A stretch of 64,000 bases of DNA from Nannocystis pusilla (GCF_020073745.1 NZ_JAIRAU010000031.1:124001-188000), one strand, 5' to 3'. Shown: positions 26,390-38,437, counted from the stretch's first letter. The notes: generated by a model from the sequence alone, not told the origin. Numbers and translations are program-made.

Positions 26390-28516
26390 TCAGCCCTCGG
26401 CGTCACCCGGCGGGTGGAACACGTAATTGTGCTGGGCCTGCTTGGCGGCGCGCGGGAACTCGAGCCGCAGCACCACCTTGCGCAGGCAGTCGGCCAGCGG
26501 CCCGTCGTCCATGCGCAGCTTCAGCACCTTGCCGCTGCGGCCGACCAGCGCGACCAGCTGGACGTCGCCGGGCCCGTGGCGGTCGTAGCAGCTGCGGACC
26601 TTCTGCGAGCGGTTGGTGCGCAGCAGCGTCTTGCGGAAGTCGCCCGCGCTCAACTGCTCGAGGCCGCCGCTGAGGGGCGGCGCGTCGTCGCTCCCCTCAT
26701 CGGCGATCAGCAGCTCCTCCTCGGGGGCGGCGGCCGGGGCCGGCGCAGGCGGCGTCTCGGCCTGGGCCACGCGCGCCAGCGTGGATGTCTCCGGGGACAG
26801 GTCCGGTCGCCCCGCCGTCGGCGCCGGCGCGGGGGTCGGCTCGGGCGTCGGCGGCTGATTGACCACCGGCGCCGGCGGACGCGGGTCGGCGGTCGCCCAG
26901 GCTTGCAAGCGCCAGGCGATCAGCGCACACAGCCCCGCGATCACCAGCAGCCCGAGCGCCAGCTGCGTGTTGTTGCGGCTCGCCGGCGAGGCCGACCACC
27001 TCGGCTCGACGCGCGTGGCCGGGGTCGTGGTCGATGCGGTGAGCGGTGCCGTGGCCGCGGTCAGCGACGCCCCCGGCAGCGACGTCGCCGGCGACGACGT
27101 CCCGGGCAGCGAAGTCTCCGGCAGCGAAGCGCCGGGCGACGACGTCGCGGGCAGCGAGGCCCCGGGCAGCGAGGCCCCGGGCAGCGAGGGCTCGGGCAGC
27201 GCCGGCCACGTCTGAGGCGTCGCCGGCGACTCCGCGGCCGGGGTGACGGCCGCCGCGGCGGCCGGCGGCGCCGTCGGGGGACGGGTCGGCGGCCGATTGG
27301 GCTTGGCGGCCGGCTTGCTCTCCGACGCCGGCTTGCTCCTGACCTCGGCCTTCGGCTTGCTCTCCGCCTTCGCCTTGCTCTCGGTCCTGGCCCTGTTCGG
27401 GCGCAGCGGCGTCGCCGCCACCTCCGGCTCGAGCTCCTCGACCAGCGCGGTCAGCGACGTCAGCGACGTCGCCGACAGCCCCTCCGACGGCTCGTCGTCG
27501 TCGAGGTCGGGCAGCTCGGGCGTCTCGGCCTCGACCTCGTACGACAGCACCGCCAGGTTCGGCGGCGGCTCGATGCGGTGCAGGCCCGTATCGATCGTCA
27601 CCTTGCCCTTCGACGGCCGGTGCGGCAAGTCGGCGCCCTCGAACAATTGGTCCCACGCCGAATCGATGGCGCCCTCGGCGTGGCGAGCGGCGTCGGCGAC
27701 GCGCGGCTTGAGGGCGTCGATCTCGGCCGCGCGCAGCTGTTGCGCCCACTCGGCCGCGCTCGGCCGCGCCTCGCCGCGGACCACCTGCGCGATCGGGGCG
27801 ATCCACGGCGCCTCGGCCTCGCCGACGCCGACGACCTCGAGCAGCACCGACGCCAATTGCGTCACGTCGGCCTCTGCCCCTTCGGCCAGGCGAGGCGCAG
27901 CTTGCACGTCGAGGTCGACCAGCTTCACGCCGGCCTGGCTCCACACCAGGTTGCCGGGCGAGATCGCCCCGTGCGGGGCCCCCAGCGCGTGCAGCGTGGC
28001 CAGGCCCTCCGCCAGCTCGGCCGCCAGCTTGAGCAGGCCGGCGCCCTCGAAGCGCGGGTCACCCTCGGCGTGGTAGAGGTTCTTGCCCTCCGCGTGCTCC
28101 ATCACCGCGTACCACAGGCCGCCCATCGTGCCCTCGGCGAGCACGGCGGCGACGCACGGGTGACGCACGCCGAGGCGACGTCGGGCCCGCTCGGCGATGC
28201 GCGCCACCACCTCGCGCTGCTCGGGGGCCGCGAGCACCTTGACCACCACCTGTTGACTGCTCGCCTGGTCGCGGCCCGAGTAGACGCAGCCGAGGTCGCC
28301 CGAGCCGAGCAGCTCGATGAGCACGTAGCGACCGGCGAGCACGTGCCCGCGGAGGTCGCCGAGCACCTCGACCTCCACCGGCTTGCCGCTCGCGCCCATC
28401 GGCCCGCCGAGGGTCTCCGGCAGCGGCTCCTCGTCGATGGGGATCGAGTGCATCGTCCACGACCGCGGCCGACGCGGCTTGGGCCTGGTGTCGGAGGGGC
28501 TTGCCGGTACAACCAT
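26390..28516 (-). CDS. Membrane pseudokinase with AgmX/PglI-like C-terminal domain
   Basis: About 708 residues. Residues 60-320 have a Ser/Thr kinase fold with glycine loop (LLGSGDLGCVY) and the ATP Lys (VVVKVL, K93). The catalytic loop reads PHGAISPGN instead of HRDxKPxN, and DFG is replaced by DLD, so phosphotransfer is not expected. A Pro/Ser/Thr/Lys region follows with five-residue LPGAS/LPETS-type repeats, then a transmembrane helix near 508-525. A Pro/Ala spacer leads to a TonB-like AgmX/PglI-type domain (SCYDRH, VALVGRSGKVLKLR, LADCLRKVVLRLEFP) near 618-708. Start choice is uncertain: 28561 and 28453 are alternatives. Confidence 0.72.
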   Translation of the reverse strand: MVVPASPSDTRPKPRRPRSWTMHSIPIDEEPLPETLGGPMGASGKPVEVEVLGDLRGHVLAGRYVLIELLGSGDLGCVYSGRDQASSQQVVVKVLAAPEQREVVARIAERARRRLGVRHPCVAAVLAEGTMGGLWYAVMEHAEGKNLYHAEGDPRFEGAGLLKLAAELAEGLATLHALGAPHGAISPGNLVWSQAGVKLVDLDVQAAPRLAEGAEADVTQLASVLLEVVGVGEAEAPWIAPIAQVVRGEARPSAAEWAQQLRAAEIDALKPRVADAARHAEGAIDSAWDQLFEGADLPHRPSKGKVTIDTGLHRIEPPPNLAVLSYEVEAETPELPDLDDDEPSEGLSATSLTSLTALVEELEPEVAATPLRPNRARTESKAKAESKPKAEVRSKPASESKPAAKPNRPPTRPPTAPPAAAAAVTPAAESPATPQTWPALPEPSLPGASLPGASLPATSSPGASLPETSLPGTSSPATSLPGASLTAATAPLTASTTTPATRVEPRWSASPASRNNTQLALGLLVIAGLCALIAWRLQAWATADPRPPAPVVNQPPTPEPTPAPAPTAGRPDLSPETSTLARVAQAETPPAPAPAAAPEEELLIADEGSDDAPPLSGGLEQLSAGDFRKTLLRTNRSQKVRSCYDRHGPGDVQLVALVGRSGKVLKLRMDDGPLADCLRKVVLRLEFPRAAKQAQHNYVFHPPGDAEG
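27061..27200 (-). repeat. 15-bp tandem repeats coding LPGAS-type pentapeptides
   Basis: Degenerate 15-base units repeat through this part of the pseudokinase gene. Three near-identical copies of the unit GGGCAGCGAGGCCCC lie at 27149-27193. They code repeats such as SLPGA, SLPAT, SLPET and SLPGT in the linker before the membrane helix. Confidence 0.7.
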
Positions 28517-28619
28517 GAGCGGGGGTGGCGAAAGCGTGCAACGGTTGGGCCCCGGGGTCAACGCCCTGCCCGCCGGCCGGGGCGGGCCTCGGGGCCCGAT
28601 GCGCCGCCCCCCGCGCGGC

Positions 28620-29906
28620 CTACAACAGGTTTCGCCGGCGGAACTCCCCGCGCAGCTTGGTCAGCGCCTGCTCTTGGAGCTGACGGATCCGTTCACGCGA
28701 GAGCGAGTAGCGCTCGCCGATCTCCTTCAGGGTCAGCTCCGGCTCCTCGCCGATGCCCATCCGCTTGCGCAGGATGTCGGCCTCGATCGGGCTGAGCTGG
28801 CTGAACACCTCCTGCAGCTGCGACAGCAGCAGCGCGGCGTCGATCTGCTCGGCCGGCGCGACGTGGCTGGGGTCCTCGACCGCGTCGAGCAGCGACAGCC
28901 CGCTGTCGTCCGACAGCGGCTGGTCGAGGCTGATCGGCGCCTCGACCAGCGACCAGCGCATGCGCGCGATCCGCTCGGTGCTGACCCCCGTGAGCGCCGC
29001 CAGCTCGCTGTCGGTCGGGCGCCGGGCGTGCAGCGCCTCGAACTCGCGCCGGGCGCGACTGACCTTGTTGTACGCGTCGATCATGTGGACCGGCAGCCGC
29101 ACGCTGCGCGCCTTGTCGGCGATCGAGCGGCTGATCGCGTGGCGGATCCACCACGAGCCGTAGGTCGAGAAGCGGAAGCCCTTGCGGTGGTCGAAGCGGT
29201 CGACCGCCTTCATCAGACCGATGTTGCCCTCCTGGATGAGGTCCTGCAGCGGCATCTTGCCGTGGTTGTAGCGGCGCGCGATCGTCACCACGAGGCGCAG
29301 GTTGGCGCGCACGAACGCGTTCTTGGCCAGCGTCAGCGCGTGGTGGTCGCGGCGGACCGCCGTCGCGTACTGGAAGAACGGCGCGCTGCCGCGGCGGGGC
29401 AGCTTGACCTTCATGCTGAGGCCCGACGCCACCCCGAGCTCGACGCTGGCGAGGTCGGCGAGGATCCGGTCGGACACCACGCTGTCGACGTCCGAGAGCC
29501 CCATCTGCTCCGCCAGCGCCTCGCGCGCGGCCTCGAACGCTTTCTGGTGGGTCAGGAGGTCGCGGTCCCGCAGCGCCCGCGACGTCTGCTTCATCGCCGC
29601 CAGCGCCGCGGCCGGGCAGGTCTCGGGCGGCAGCACCTCGGAGGCGAGGCCGCAGATCCCGTCGATGAACGGCGGGTAATTCAGGATCGAGCGCCAGAAG
29701 CCCTTGCGCAGCTCCGCGATCTGGATCGCGGCCGCGAGCTCCTCTTCCTTGGTCATCACCTCGACCCCCGCGAGGTCGCGGAAGTAGGGCGCGAGCAGGT
29801 TCCCGGCCTCTGCGGCGACGCTGACCGCGGACACGGACGCGTCGCCGTCGGAGGTCTCGCGCACGGGCGCGGTGGTGACGACGGCATTCGGCGATTGACG
29901 CAGCAT
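28620..29906 (-). CDS. Sigma-70 family RNA polymerase sigma factor
   Basis: A 428-residue primary-like sigma factor. Region 1.2 starts near residue 38 (NLLAPYFRDLAGVEVMTKEE). Region 2 includes NLRLVVTIARRYNHGKMPLQ, DLIQEGNIGLMKAVDRFD and FRFSTYGSWWIRHAISRSI. Region 3 and region 4 (LKEIGERYSLSRERIRQLQ) are complete. The start at 29906 has AAAGGA about 10 bases upstream; the frame extends a little further, but this site decides it. It is likely an alternative group 2/3 factor rather than the housekeeping one, which would be longer. It is transcribed toward the pseudokinase gene. Confidence 0.9.
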   Translation of the reverse strand: MLRQSPNAVVTTAPVRETSDGDASVSAVSVAAEAGNLLAPYFRDLAGVEVMTKEEELAAAIQIAELRKGFWRSILNYPPFIDGICGLASEVLPPETCPAAALAAMKQTSRALRDRDLLTHQKAFEAAREALAEQMGLSDVDSVVSDRILADLASVELGVASGLSMKVKLPRRGSAPFFQYATAVRRDHHALTLAKNAFVRANLRLVVTIARRYNHGKMPLQDLIQEGNIGLMKAVDRFDHRKGFRFSTYGSWWIRHAISRSIADKARSVRLPVHMIDAYNKVSRARREFEALHARRPTDSELAALTGVSTERIARMRWSLVEAPISLDQPLSDDSGLSLLDAVEDPSHVAPAEQIDAALLLSQLQEVFSQLSPIEADILRKRMGIGEEPELTLKEIGERYSLSRERIRQLQEQALTKLRGEFRRRNLL

Positions 29907-30019
29907 GGTGCAGTCCTTTCGTTCGCCGCTCACGATCGCAGGCGCGCGATCAATCGGGCGTCAGGAGTGCAGACGCGACGATCAAGAGCCTATCAAGGGC
30001 CCGGGATTGTCCCTGGCGC

Positions 30020-30736
30020 TCAGGCCGCCGCGTCGACGACGACGTGTCCGCGCAGGTACGCCACGTACACGATCACCGGCACGGTGTAGCGAAACGCCGG
30101 TCCGGCCCAGCCCCACAGGCGAATCGCGTTGTACACCGGCCCCGCCGCCCCGCGCAGCACCACCTTGAGGCCCGCGTGCAGGAGCCGCTTCTGCACCTGC
30201 TCCACCGCCGCGTCGCGCAGCTTGTCGGTCGCCACCTGCGCCGCGTGTCCGACGGGCAGCGCCCGCCGCTCGGGCCCCTTCGCGTGCGTGAGAAAGTCGT
30301 GGAGCACCCCGAGGTCGCGGACCCCCTCGGCGTACGTGTCGCCGGCGCGGAACTGGTCGAGCAGGACCTGCTGGGTCTCGACCGGCAGCGCCTCGAAGTT
30401 GGCGTCGAGCACGTAACGGACCACCCGCAGCTCGAGGCCCGCGAGCCCGTCCTCGGCTGGCTCTTCGGACAGCTGCAACTCCGCCAGCGCGTCGCACACG
30501 ATCTGGAGGTACGCCTGCTTGCCCGGCCCCGTGCGCCCGAGGACGCTGTGCGAGCCGAGCCAGACGATGCGCTCGATCACCGCCGCGACCCGCTCGGCCC
30601 GCGTCGACCGGGGGTCGCGGAGGCGGCGGTCGAACCACAGCAGCCCCGACGGCGGACGTCCGAGGAACTCGATAAGCACGGCCAGCTCCGCTTCGCTGCA
30701 GGCCATCAGCACGGGCGTCAGGTGTTCGTCGACCAT
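30020..30736 (-). CDS. YaaW-like (UPF0174) protein
   Basis: A 238-residue protein that resembles E. coli YaaW. The N-terminal ACSEAELAVLIEFL motif matches its CSEEQL region. The C-terminal AGPVYNAIRLWGWAGPAFRY plus TVPVIVYVAYLRG segment matches its GPVGAALNG...AYRVTIPAVLQIACLR end. The family is of unknown function. The C-terminus is hydrophobic enough to associate with the membrane. It is divergent from the Ser/Thr kinase gene at 30877, sharing a 140-base promoter region. Confidence 0.6.
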   Translation of the reverse strand: MVDEHLTPVLMACSEAELAVLIEFLGRPPSGLLWFDRRLRDPRSTRAERVAAVIERIVWLGSHSVLGRTGPGKQAYLQIVCDALAELQLSEEPAEDGLAGLELRVVRYVLDANFEALPVETQQVLLDQFRAGDTYAEGVRDLGVLHDFLTHAKGPERRALPVGHAAQVATDKLRDAAVEQVQKRLLHAGLKVVLRGAAGPVYNAIRLWGWAGPAFRYTVPVIVYVAYLRGHVVVDAAA

Positions 30737-30876
30737 GGTCGGCCGCAGGGTACCTCTCGCGCGGCCCGCGGACCATCGCCCGCGAACCGTGACGTCCGCC
30801 GCCGGCGCGGCCGCCCGCCCCCGCGGGCGGCGAGGGGCGTTGAGCGGGCCGGCCCGGTGAGGCAAGATCCCGCGCG

Positions 30877-33828
<2,952 letters not shown>

Positions 33829-34137
33829 TCTCGCACGAACTCGCCTGCCGACATTCGCCGGCCACCTTCGATTGCGCGGAGGGGACCGGTTCGATCGATC
33901 GCGCGGACCTGTCGACTCGACAATTCCACATGGTCCGAGTTGCGCCCCCCTCGCGCCGCGCCGGGCGGTCGAATCGCGCCATCGATCGTTCCCCCGGGTC
34001 CGCGCCCACGCGCCCACGAACGTCGTTTTATAGCGAGCGTCGCGCCTCGCCACATTTGCGCGGGCGCCACTTCGAATCACAACTGATGGCTGGCGCCTCC
34101 TGAGTCTCCGGCCCGTCCGGGCCCGCGCGGTATTGCC
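33829..34137. other. Intergenic region without a recognised gene
   Basis: A 309-base gap between two plus-strand genes, lower in GC than its neighbours near 34020-34085. It contains TGTCGA-C-TCGACA at 33909-33921, another inverted repeat with TGTC/GACA ends. It probably carries the promoter of the haemoglobin-domain lipoprotein. No ORF here has a leader or family match. Confidence 0.4.
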
Positions 34138-35862
34138 ATGCATTCACGACATCGTCGCTCCCTCGCGCTCCTCGGCGGCTTCGGCCTGCTCACCGCGTGC
34201 CCCACCGACACGGCCCCCGGCGGCCTCCTGACCGACGGCGCGGGCACGACGAGCACGAGCAGCGGCGGCGAGCCGCCGGTCCTCACCGGGACCACCACCG
34301 ACGAGCCGACGACGTCCGCCAGCAGCGGCACCGCCACCGCGGCCCCGACCACCGACGCCTCGACCACCACCGACGCCGCCGACCCGTCGACGACCACCAT
34401 CGCCGTCCCCACCACCACCGGCGACCCCACCGACCTGCTCTGTCGCGCCCTCGGCGGCCCGCCCGGCGTCGCCGACCTCGTCGCCGCCGCCGTCCAGCGC
34501 GTCCTCCTCGACGACAAGATCAACGCCTACTTCCTCAACAGCGACGTCGACACCGACAACCTGAGGACCTGCCTCGGCAAGCAGATCGGCGCGCTCGCCG
34601 GGTGCGACGGCGTCGTCTACGACTGCCTCGACATGAAGAGCGCCCACGCCGGCCTCGGCATCTCCGGCCACGACTTCGCCGACTTCGTCGCCGACTTCGC
34701 GCTCGCCCTCGACGCCCACCAGGACCTCCACCCCGAGCTCGACGACGCCTTCAAGGACCTCGTCCTGAGCCAGCTCGGCGCCTTCGAGGCCGGCGTCGTC
34801 GAGGACCCTGCGGGCAGCCAGACCATCTACCAGCGGGTCGGTCGCAAGCCGGCGATCCGCGCCATGATCGGCGTCTCCGGCGAGGCCGACACCTTCCTCG
34901 ACAACGTCGCCCTCAACCCCGCGATCAACGTCTTCTTCGGCTTCGCCGACTACCCGCGCCTGCGCACCTGTCTCACGCGCCAGCTCGCCGCGATCGACGG
35001 CCCGAGCAAGTACGGCCTCGAGGTCAACGCCCCCGCCCCCGCCGATCCCGGCGTCGGCCTCGGCGACCCGTGTCGCTCGATGGCCGACGCCCACGCCGAC
35101 CTGCTCGACGCCAACAACCTCGGCATCGACATCAACGACTTCGGCGACCTGCTCGGCGAGCTCGTCGACGCCATGGCCGCGCACGCCGTCGCCAAGGCCG
35201 ACCAGGACGCGATCGTCGCCGTCCTCGCCGACTGGTGCGAGGACATCGTCGCCCTCGAGTGGAAGAACGCGTGCCCGGGCGCGCAGAAGCTCGAGGTCGT
35301 CGAGCACACCGGCCTCGCCGCCGCCATCCCCGACTCGATCTACGACGGCAGCCCGGCCAGCATGCTCTGCCGCGACCTCGTCGTCCCCGACGATCCGATC
35401 GCGTTCGTCGACGACGTCGAGGTCCGCGTCGGCATCGACCACGTCTGGGCCGGCGACCTCACGATCAAGCTCATCAGCCCCGAGGGCAAGACGCTCACCC
35501 TCCTCAGCCGTCCCGGCCTCGACGAGCAGGTCGACGACGGCACCGGCTGCTGCGGCGACAGCGCCGACCTGTCCAAGGCGTTCCCCCTGACCTTCCGCGA
35601 CGGCGGCCTCGCCGAGGCCGAGCAGATCGGCGCGTCGCTCCCGAACCCGACCCAGGTCGTATGCAAGGACGACATGATGCCCGCGTGCGAGTGGGTCCCG
35701 AGCCCCGGCGCCGGCCCGGGCGGCGCCCTCGCCGACTTCCACGGCGACCTGGCCGCCGGCGCCTGGAAGCTGTGCGTCGGCGACTCCAACCTCAGCGACA
35801 AGGGCAGCCTCGACGCGGTCACCCTGACGATCGCCCGCGTCAAGTACGATCCGACGCCGTGA
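34138..35862 (+). CDS. Lipoprotein with two tandem truncated-haemoglobin domains and a P domain
   Basis: A 574-residue protein. The leader ends at Cys21 (LLTAC) and a Thr/Ser-rich spacer covers 33-95. Residues about 99-215 match group I truncated globins: LCRALGGPPGVADLV, INAYFLNSDVD, LRTCLGKQIGALAG, then KSAHAGLGISGHDF, where H170 sits at the proximal (F8) position. Residues about 228-372 repeat the fold more loosely (IYQRVGRKPAI, INVFFGF, LRTCLTRQL, MADAHADL...LGIDINDF) with H319 as the equivalent. Residues 385-567 form a proprotein-convertase P-type beta domain (VEVRVGIDHVWAGDLTIKLI, GAWKLCVGD). Haem binding, and surface O2/NO/redox or adhesion roles, are inferences. Confidence 0.8.
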   Translation: MHSRHRRSLALLGGFGLLTACPTDTAPGGLLTDGAGTTSTSSGGEPPVLTGTTTDEPTTSASSGTATAAPTTDASTTTDAADPSTTTIAVPTTTGDPTDLLCRALGGPPGVADLVAAAVQRVLLDDKINAYFLNSDVDTDNLRTCLGKQIGALAGCDGVVYDCLDMKSAHAGLGISGHDFADFVADFALALDAHQDLHPELDDAFKDLVLSQLGAFEAGVVEDPAGSQTIYQRVGRKPAIRAMIGVSGEADTFLDNVALNPAINVFFGFADYPRLRTCLTRQLAAIDGPSKYGLEVNAPAPADPGVGLGDPCRSMADAHADLLDANNLGIDINDFGDLLGELVDAMAAHAVAKADQDAIVAVLADWCEDIVALEWKNACPGAQKLEVVEHTGLAAAIPDSIYDGSPASMLCRDLVVPDDPIAFVDDVEVRVGIDHVWAGDLTIKLISPEGKTLTLLSRPGLDEQVDDGTGCCGDSADLSKAFPLTFRDGGLAEAEQIGASLPNPTQVVCKDDMMPACEWVPSPGAGPGGALADFHGDLAAGAWKLCVGDSNLSDKGSLDAVTLTIARVKYDPTP

Positions 35863-35872
35863 GGCCACCTGT

Positions 35873-35930
35873 CCCCGCGGACACGCGGGCCTGTCCCGCA
35901 GGACAGGCCGCGTCGATCTGCCCCGAAGGA
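35873..35930. terminator. Hairpin cluster between convergent genes
   Basis: Arms GCCTGTCC (35889-35896) and GGACAGGC (35901-35908) are perfect with loop CGCA. Weaker relatives flank it on both sides (CTGTCC-CCGC-GGACAC and CTGCC-CCGA-AGGACAG). The cluster fills the 72-base gap between the convergent haemoglobin lipoprotein and HEAT-repeat genes, so it may act as a two-way terminator. Confidence 0.5.
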
Positions 35931-35934
35931 CAGC

Positions 35935-37485
35935 CTACTCGCCCGCCAGCACCTCGCGCGCGCGCTCGGCCGCCGACGAGAACGGCCCGCGAGCGATCTC
36001 CTGCAGCAGCGCCCTGGCCTCGCGCGCCGGCATGTGGCCCTCGACGGCGTTGAGGGCGGCCCAGAACGCCTTCTCGTTGCGCTCCTGGGCCAGGCGCTGG
36101 CGCAGGAACGCGACCGCGTCGGGCAGCGGCATGAACTTGTCGACCCCGCGCAGCGCGTCGGCGCGGACCTCGTCGTCCGGGTCGTTGGTGGCGGCGGCGA
36201 GGAACAGCTGGCCGAGCTCCTGGTGCTCCTCCATGTTGCAGCCCTGCCACGCCATCGAGCGGCGGACCTCCGCCGAGCGGTCGGACAGCAGCGTCGACAC
36301 CAGCTGCGTCAGCCGCGGGTCGGTCGGCAACCAGTGCACGCGCTCCGTGATCTCCTTGCGCACGTCGGCGCTCGGGTTGCCCTGCGCGTGCTGCAGGTAC
36401 GTGTCGAACACCAGGTCGGTGCCGCCGTAGTTGTGCGCCAGCGCGATCGCCGAGATGCACTGGGCCTGCACCTCCGGCGACGGGTCCTGCCCGGCGCAGG
36501 CGGCCACCCAGCGCATCAGCTCGAGGTCCTCGACCATGCTCGCGCACGCGCCGAACGCCGCCGCGCGCACCCCCACGTCGCCGTCCTGGCACAGCTGCAC
36601 GATCAGGTCGCGCCGCCCCGGCAGGTCGGCGTCGGCGTCGAGGTACAGCGCCGTCGCCAGGCGCGTGCGGACCTCCGGCGCCGGGTGTCGCGCCAGCTGC
36701 TGCACCAGCGGCAGCGCCCCCTCCTCGGCGAACTTGGCCGCCACCGACACCACCTCTTCCATCAGGTAGCCCGGCAGGTCGCGGCTCGCCAGCGCCTCGA
36801 GCGCCCGGATGTGCTCCGGCTTCGCCCGGTCGTCGAGCACCGTCCCCCACGCCGCCAGCGCCGCCCGCCGCACGCCCTCCTCGGGGTGCTTCTCGACCAG
36901 CCGCAGCAGGAACCCGCCGATGCCCGTGAAGTTGTTGTCGCGGTCGTACGCCTCGCACTGCAGGTCGGACAGCGCCGACTCGAGCTCGTCGGTGTCACGC
37001 GACGTGAGCCCCGGGAACCGCTCCAGCACCGCGTTCTCGTTGTCGGCCATCCCGAGCAGCGACTTGACCGCCCCCAGCACCCCGCGACCGCCGCCCAGCA
37101 CCGTCAGCGGCGCCTCGGCCGACGGGTCCTTCACCCCCGGGATGTCGGCCGCCGCCACGATCTTGTAGGTCGCCTCCGGCTTCACGTCCTCGGGCAGCTT
37201 GTAGCGGAACTCGAACTTGTTGAGGCTGCCCGGCGCCAGGTCGCGGTCCTGCGCGACGATGTTGCTCGACAGCACCTTGACGTCGATCGACGGCAGCGAG
37301 CTGCCCTCCTTCGACTGCACCAGCACCGACACGATGTCGACCTTGAGCGCCGTCAGCTTGAGCGGCTTCTTGCCGCCCGTCAGCGTCAGCGAGCCGGCCA
37401 CGGTGCCACCGGGCGGGATCTTGTCGATGTCGAGCTTCAGCTCGAGCTGGGTTCCACCACCGAAGAGTTTGTTGAGCAGTCCCAT
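35935..37485 (-). CDS. Spo0M/arrestin-like protein with HEAT-type repeats
   Basis: A 516-residue cytoplasmic protein. The first 130 residues resemble the sporulation-control Spo0M/arrestin fold (MGLLNKLFGGGTQLELKLDI, then PGGTVAGSLTLTGGKKPLKL). The rest is alpha-helical with HEAT-like units (VRRAALAAWGTVLDD, VRTRLATALYLD, VRAAAFGACASMVEDLELMR, DVRKEITERV, VRADALRGVDKFMPLPDAV). Such repeats usually serve protein-protein contacts. The start at 37485 gives the conserved N-terminus; longer frames upstream show no such similarity. The exact role is unknown. Confidence 0.75.
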   Translation of the reverse strand: MGLLNKLFGGGTQLELKLDIDKIPPGGTVAGSLTLTGGKKPLKLTALKVDIVSVLVQSKEGSSLPSIDVKVLSSNIVAQDRDLAPGSLNKFEFRYKLPEDVKPEATYKIVAAADIPGVKDPSAEAPLTVLGGGRGVLGAVKSLLGMADNENAVLERFPGLTSRDTDELESALSDLQCEAYDRDNNFTGIGGFLLRLVEKHPEEGVRRAALAAWGTVLDDRAKPEHIRALEALASRDLPGYLMEEVVSVAAKFAEEGALPLVQQLARHPAPEVRTRLATALYLDADADLPGRRDLIVQLCQDGDVGVRAAAFGACASMVEDLELMRWVAACAGQDPSPEVQAQCISAIALAHNYGGTDLVFDTYLQHAQGNPSADVRKEITERVHWLPTDPRLTQLVSTLLSDRSAEVRRSMAWQGCNMEEHQELGQLFLAAATNDPDDEVRADALRGVDKFMPLPDAVAFLRQRLAQERNEKAFWAALNAVEGHMPAREARALLQEIARGPFSSAAERAREVLAGE

Positions 37486-37816
37486 GATGTCCTGGTTGGC
37501 CGGGATGCTACCACCGCCGCGCGCCCGCGAGCGTCCCGTGGCTGCACGCCGCGGTATCATCCTTCCCGACACCGCGGGCCGGCCTGGTGGATCCCGGCGC
37601 CCCCGATGCACCCCACAATCGCCGCAGTCCGTCGCCGCGAATGTGACATGAACGCCGCTCACGTGCGCGGGACGAGGCACGCCGCGTGGCCGAGGATCAC
37701 GTCGCCCTCGCGGGTCGCCGTCGGCGTCGGCCGCCACCCGCGGCCACCCGCGCTGCCAGCAATTCATCGGCACTCGGCGCGTGGTCCCAGACGGCGACCG
37801 CCGTCACGCCGCCGAG
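37486..37816. other. Intergenic region without a recognised gene
   Basis: A 331-base gap. No ORF with a leader, ribosome site or family resemblance was found on either strand. It should contain the promoter of the Spo0M-like gene on the minus strand. Confidence 0.35.
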
Positions 37817-38059
37817 TCACGTCGTGTCGTACACAAGGTGCAGCGCGCCCTCGCAGTGGACCACCACGTCGTGCGTGTACTCGTCCTGCGTGATCACCTC
37901 GGGCAGCGCTCCCCCACGGGCCCCGCACCAGCGAGCCACGGCAGCCAGCGTGCGCTGCGGACCGACGACCGCCGCGATCTCGGCGAGCTTCGCGGGATCG
38001 AGGCCGCCGCGATCGGTGAGCATCGCCTCAGCCTGATCCACCGCGCCGCGACCGGCCAC
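37817..38059 (-). CDS. Small hypothetical protein
   Basis: An 80-residue ORF with a GTG start, 3 bases after the stop of the small membrane protein gene on the same strand. The sequence looks protein-like rather than shadow-like (LDPAKLAEIAAVVGPQ, then PEVITQDEYTHDVVVHCEG and HLVYDTT), with mixed helix and strand tendency. No family recognised. Confidence 0.45.
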   Translation of the reverse strand: MAGRGAVDQAEAMLTDRGGLDPAKLAEIAAVVGPQRTLAAVARWCGARGGALPEVITQDEYTHDVVVHCEGALHLVYDTT

Positions 38060-38062
38060 CGC

Positions 38063-38287
38063 TCACGAGCGCTTGCCGAAGCAGAACCCGACCAGCGTCG
38101 CCAGCCCTTGCTCGAGCGCGAGCCGGCCGACGCCGACCGTGGACGGATCGGGCAGCGTCCCGAAGAACGCGTGGAGCGTCAGCGCGCCGACGGCCAGGAG
38201 GCAACAGCAGGCTCTCCAGCGCCTCCGGCGGCGGCCGATCGGGATTGTGAATACCGCTCGCGCTCGCCCCGCCTCACCCTCGCGCAT
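38063..38287 (-). CDS. Small hypothetical membrane protein
   Basis: A 74-residue ORF from ATG at 38287. A basic stretch (GRRRRRWR) precedes one hydrophobic helix (ACCCLLAVGALTLHAFFG, about 26-43). The tail is LEQGLATLVGFCFGKRS. It is tightly followed by the 80-residue ORF, which supports a small two-gene unit. Function unknown. Confidence 0.4.
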   Translation of the reverse strand: MREGEAGRARAVFTIPIGRRRRRWRACCCLLAVGALTLHAFFGTLPDPSTVGVGRLALEQGLATLVGFCFGKRS

Positions 38288-38437
38288 CGCCCCGCGCGAG
38301 AGCCCGACCGTCGCACCGGCGGAGCGCCACCGCATCCGCAGATCCACGGCCTCGCCCGCCGGCTCGCGCTGCGCCCGCTCGCAACGTCCCGTCCGCCGCG
38401 TGCCCGTCGGGCGCAGGCCTCGCATGGTCTTTCAGTC

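Noticed and set aside
27061..27200. LPETS motif that could be a sortase signal
   Set aside because: It lies in a linker of LPGAS/LPATS/LPETS variants far from the C-terminus and is followed by a large domain; it is part of a repeat, not a sorting signal.
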